Positions 62,017 through 64,000 of a DNA stretch of 64,000 nt are shown piece by piece (position 1 is the stretch's first letter; the number at the start of each line of letters is the position of its first letter). A program made the position numbers and the translations under genes. The DNA comes from Pseudomonas oryzicola. GTDB taxonomy: Bacteria > Pseudomonadota > Gammaproteobacteria > Pseudomonadales > Pseudomonadaceae. The DNA lies in assembly GCF_014269185.2 (NCBI RefSeq), contig NZ_JABWRZ020000001.1, forward strand, positions 1,265,001-1,329,000, read 5' to 3'. Below the pieces are notes generated by a model. It was given only the letters and a program-made list of their open reading frames with translations. It ran no database searches and was not told the origin of the DNA.

Positions 62017-62871
62017 ATGTCGCTAAATTTCCCGCTGTTGCTAGTCATCGCCGTCTTCGTCTGCGGCCTGCTGGGCTTGATCGACCTGCTGTTCCTGGCC
62101 CCGCGCCGGCGTGCGGCAATCGCCAACTACCAGGGCAGCGTCAGCCAGCCCGAAATGGCGGTGGTCGAGCGCCTTGGCAAGGAGCCGTTGCTGGTCGAAT
62201 ACGGCAAGTCCTTCTTCCCGGTGCTGTTCATCGTGCTGGTGCTACGTTCGTTCCTGGTCGAGCCGTTCCAGATTCCTTCGGGGTCGATGAAGCCAACCCT
62301 GGAAGTGGGCGACTTCATCCTGGTGAACAAGTTTTCGTACGGCATCCGTCTGCCGGTGATCGACAAGAAGGTCATCGAGGTGGGCGACCCGCAACGCGGT
62401 GATGTGATGGTGTTCCGCTACCCGAGCGACCCGAACGTCAACTACATCAAGCGTGTGGTCGGCCTGCCGGGCGACCAGATCCGCTATACCAACGACAAGC
62501 GGTTGTTCGTCAACGGCCAGCCAATTGCCGAACAACTGGTAGGCACCGAGCCGGGCACCCTGGGCAGCGCCGAGTTGTACAAGGAAAAGCTCGGCGAGGT
62601 CGAACACCTGATCCGCAAGGAAATGAGCCGTTACCGCATGCCGCCGGACCAGCAATGGACCGTGCCGGCGGGCCATTACTTCATGATGGGCGACAACCGC
62701 GACAACTCCAACGACAGCCGTTACTGGGATGACCCGAACATTCCCAAGGAACTGCACGGCATGGTTCCGGACCGGAACATCGTCGGCAAGGCTTTCGCAG
62801 TATGGATGAGCTGGCCAGAGCCCAAGCTCAGCCACATGCCCAACCTGTCGCGGGTCGGTCTGATCCATTGA
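62017..62871 (+). CDS. lepB: Signal peptidase I
   Basis: A 284-residue inner-membrane protease with two N-terminal helices (LLLVIAVFVCGLLGLIDLLF and FPVLFIVLVLRSFLV). Catalytic Ser is in QIPSGSMKPTLEVGD and catalytic Lys in NYIKRVVGLPGD. GDNRDNSNDSRYWD is box E. It removes signal peptides from exported proteins. It follows lepA by five bases. Confidence 0.96.
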   Translation: MSLNFPLLLVIAVFVCGLLGLIDLLFLAPRRRAAIANYQGSVSQPEMAVVERLGKEPLLVEYGKSFFPVLFIVLVLRSFLVEPFQIPSGSMKPTLEVGDFILVNKFSYGIRLPVIDKKVIEVGDPQRGDVMVFRYPSDPNVNYIKRVVGLPGDQIRYTNDKRLFVNGQPIAEQLVGTEPGTLGSAELYKEKLGEVEHLIRKEMSRYRMPPDQQWTVPAGHYFMMGDNRDNSNDSRYWDDPNIPKELHGMVPDRNIVGKAFAVWMSWPEPKLSHMPNLSRVGLIH

Positions 62872-63032
62872 TACCCATCGGCGCTGGCCAGCAGGCAGCG
62901 CCGAATGCATTTCTGACATAGGCTGTGTTCTCAAGGATCGGGAGATTCGCCGTACGTCGCGGCGGACCACAGCCAAACAGTCTTTCAGGATGTTGATTTG
63001 AACAACGCGTTGAACAACGAACGGGTGGCTGC

Positions 63033-63722
63033 ATGAGTGCTCCCCTTGCCCGTCTGGAGCGAAAGCTCGGTTATACCTTCAAGAACCAGGACCAGATGCT
63101 CCTGGCGCTGACTCATCGCAGCTACGCCGGGCGCAACAACGAGCGCCTGGAGTTCCTCGGTGATGCCATTCTCAACTTCGTCGCCGGCGAGGCGCTGTTC
63201 GAGCGCTTCCCGCAGGCCCGCGAAGGCCAGTTGTCGCGCTTGCGCGCGCGCCTGGTCAAGGGCGAAACCCTGGCCCGCCTGGCCCGTGGTTTCGACCTGG
63301 GTGACCACCTGCGCCTGGGGTCTGGCGAACTCAAGAGTGGTGGCTTCCGCCGTGAGTCGATCCTGGCCGATGCCCTGGAGGCGCTGATTGGTGCCATCTA
63401 CCTGGATGCGGACATGGAAACGGCGCGGGAACGCGTACTGGCCTGGCTGGCCGACGAGTTCGAAGGCCTGACCCTGGTCGACACCAACAAGGATCCGAAA
63501 ACCCGCTTGCAGGAGTTTCTGCAGTCGCGCAGCTGCGAGCTGCCGCGCTACGAAGTGGTGGATATCCAGGGCGAACCGCACTGCCGGACCTTCTTCGTCG
63601 AATGCGAAGTGGTGCTGCTGAACAACAAGAGCCGCGGCCAGGGCGTGAGCCGGCGTATTGCCGAGCAAGTCGCCGCCGCGTCTGCACTGATCGCCCTGGG
63701 CGTGGAGAATGGCAATGACTGA
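63033..63722 (+). CDS. rnc: Ribonuclease III
   Basis: A 229-residue double-strand RNase. The signature is [20 protein letters not shown], the second catalytic site segment [14 protein letters not shown], and the C-terminal dsRNA-binding domain [30 protein letters not shown] precedes the ATG. It overlaps era by eight bases. About 160 bases separate it from lepB, with no gene there. Confidence 0.97.
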   Translation: MSAPLARLERKLGYTFKNQDQMLLALTHRSYAGRNNERLEFLGDAILNFVAGEALFERFPQAREGQLSRLRARLVKGETLARLARGFDLGDHLRLGSGELKSGGFRRESILADALEALIGAIYLDADMETARERVLAWLADEFEGLTLVDTNKDPKTRLQEFLQSRSCELPRYEVVDIQGEPHCRTFFVECEVVLLNNKSRGQGVSRRIAEQVAAASALIALGVENGND

Positions 63723-64000
63723 TAGCAACCCGACCCGCTGCGGCTATGTAGCCATTGTCGGCCGCCCCAACGTCGGCAAGTCGACTCTGCTTAACCACAT
63801 CCTGGGGCAGAAGCTGGCGATCACTTCGCGCAAGCCGCAGACCACCCGCCACAACATGCTCGGTATCAAGACCGAGGGTGATGTGCAGGCGATCTATGTC
63901 GATACACCTGGCATGCACAAGGCCAACGACAAGGCCCTGAACCGCTACATGAACCGCAACGCCTCGGCGGCCCTGAAGGACGTCGACGTGGTGATTTTCG
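63715..64000 (+). CDS. era: Era GTPase, N-terminal part
   Basis: The first 95 codons of the ribosome-assembly GTPase Era. G1 is [14 protein letters not shown], the switch II segment is VDTPGMHK, and the [12 protein letters not shown] segment is specific to Era. The KH domain lies beyond the window. It starts inside the end of rnc. Confidence 0.97.
   Translation, partial: MTDSNPTRCGYVAIVGRPNVGKSTLLNHILGQKLAITSRKPQTTRHNMLGIKTEGDVQAIYVDTPGMHKANDKALNRYMNRNASAALKDVDVVIF

Overview
The window is chromosomal DNA of a Pseudomonas, almost certainly of the P. putida group. The evidence is the GC-rich coding style, many putida-type REP palindromes (GCGGGT..ACCCGC followed by TCCCACA), a phaG gene, and a gene order (dctBD-bglX, sulP-tRNA-phaG, ung-tct, nadB-algU-mucABD-lepA-lepB-rnc-era) that matches what I know of P. 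putida chromosomes. I see no insertion sequence, prophage, CRISPR array or rRNA. The first and last genes (a DHA2-type drug exporter and era) run off the ends.

Layout. 1-10.9 kb: a mixed metabolic region with an MFS exporter, oxaloacetate decarboxylase, two LysR and one AraC regulators, a metallo-beta-lactamase-fold protein with altered metal ligands, an AruI-like ThDP decarboxylase, small oxidoreductases, a secreted protein built of 13-residue repeats, and a four-repeat DUF347 membrane protein. 11-15.7 kb: an alpha-ketoglutarate-type MFS permease with a sigma54 promoter, beside its likely DctB/DctD (MifS/MifR-like) two-component system. 15.9-20.4 kb: BglX, a small membrane protein and a methyltransferase. 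20.4-34.5 kb: a complete Flp/Tad pilus locus with its own AraC-type regulator, which carries a degenerate receiver domain. 34.5-42.5 kb: a DUF4917 (SIR2-like) protein, SulP transporter, tRNA-Gly(CCC), phaG, an RsuA-type pseudouridine synthase, a small CWC protein, a Tyr/Arg-rich lipoprotein, a 3-hydroxyisobutyryl-CoA hydrolase-like enzyme and ung. 42.5-50.2 kb: a tricarboxylate uptake system (opdH, tctCBA, an AbrB-family protein) divergent from tctDE. 50.2-64 kb: HDOD protein, ygfZ, sdhE-ygfX, nadB, algU-mucA-mucB-mucD (no mucC), an extra delta-60-repeat gene, then lepA-lepB-rnc-era.

How the genes fit together. Two organic-acid uptake systems (KgtP-type and Tct) each lie next to a two-component system. 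Three of their genes (kgtP, tctC, opdH) have A-rich AANAANAA tracts next to the Shine-Dalgarno sequence, as expected for Hfq/Crc catabolite repression. The Tad locus is one co-directional run (flp, prepilin peptidase, AAA ATPase, cpaB, cpaC, lipoprotein, tadG, two tadE-like genes, tadZ, tadA, tadB, tadC, tadD). A 21-bp-period direct repeat upstream of flp is a plausible operator for the adjacent AraC protein. The two segments that look accessory relative to the putida backbone are the Tad locus with its regulator and the delta-60-repeat gene between mucD and lepA. Most of the rest is ordinary core chromosome.
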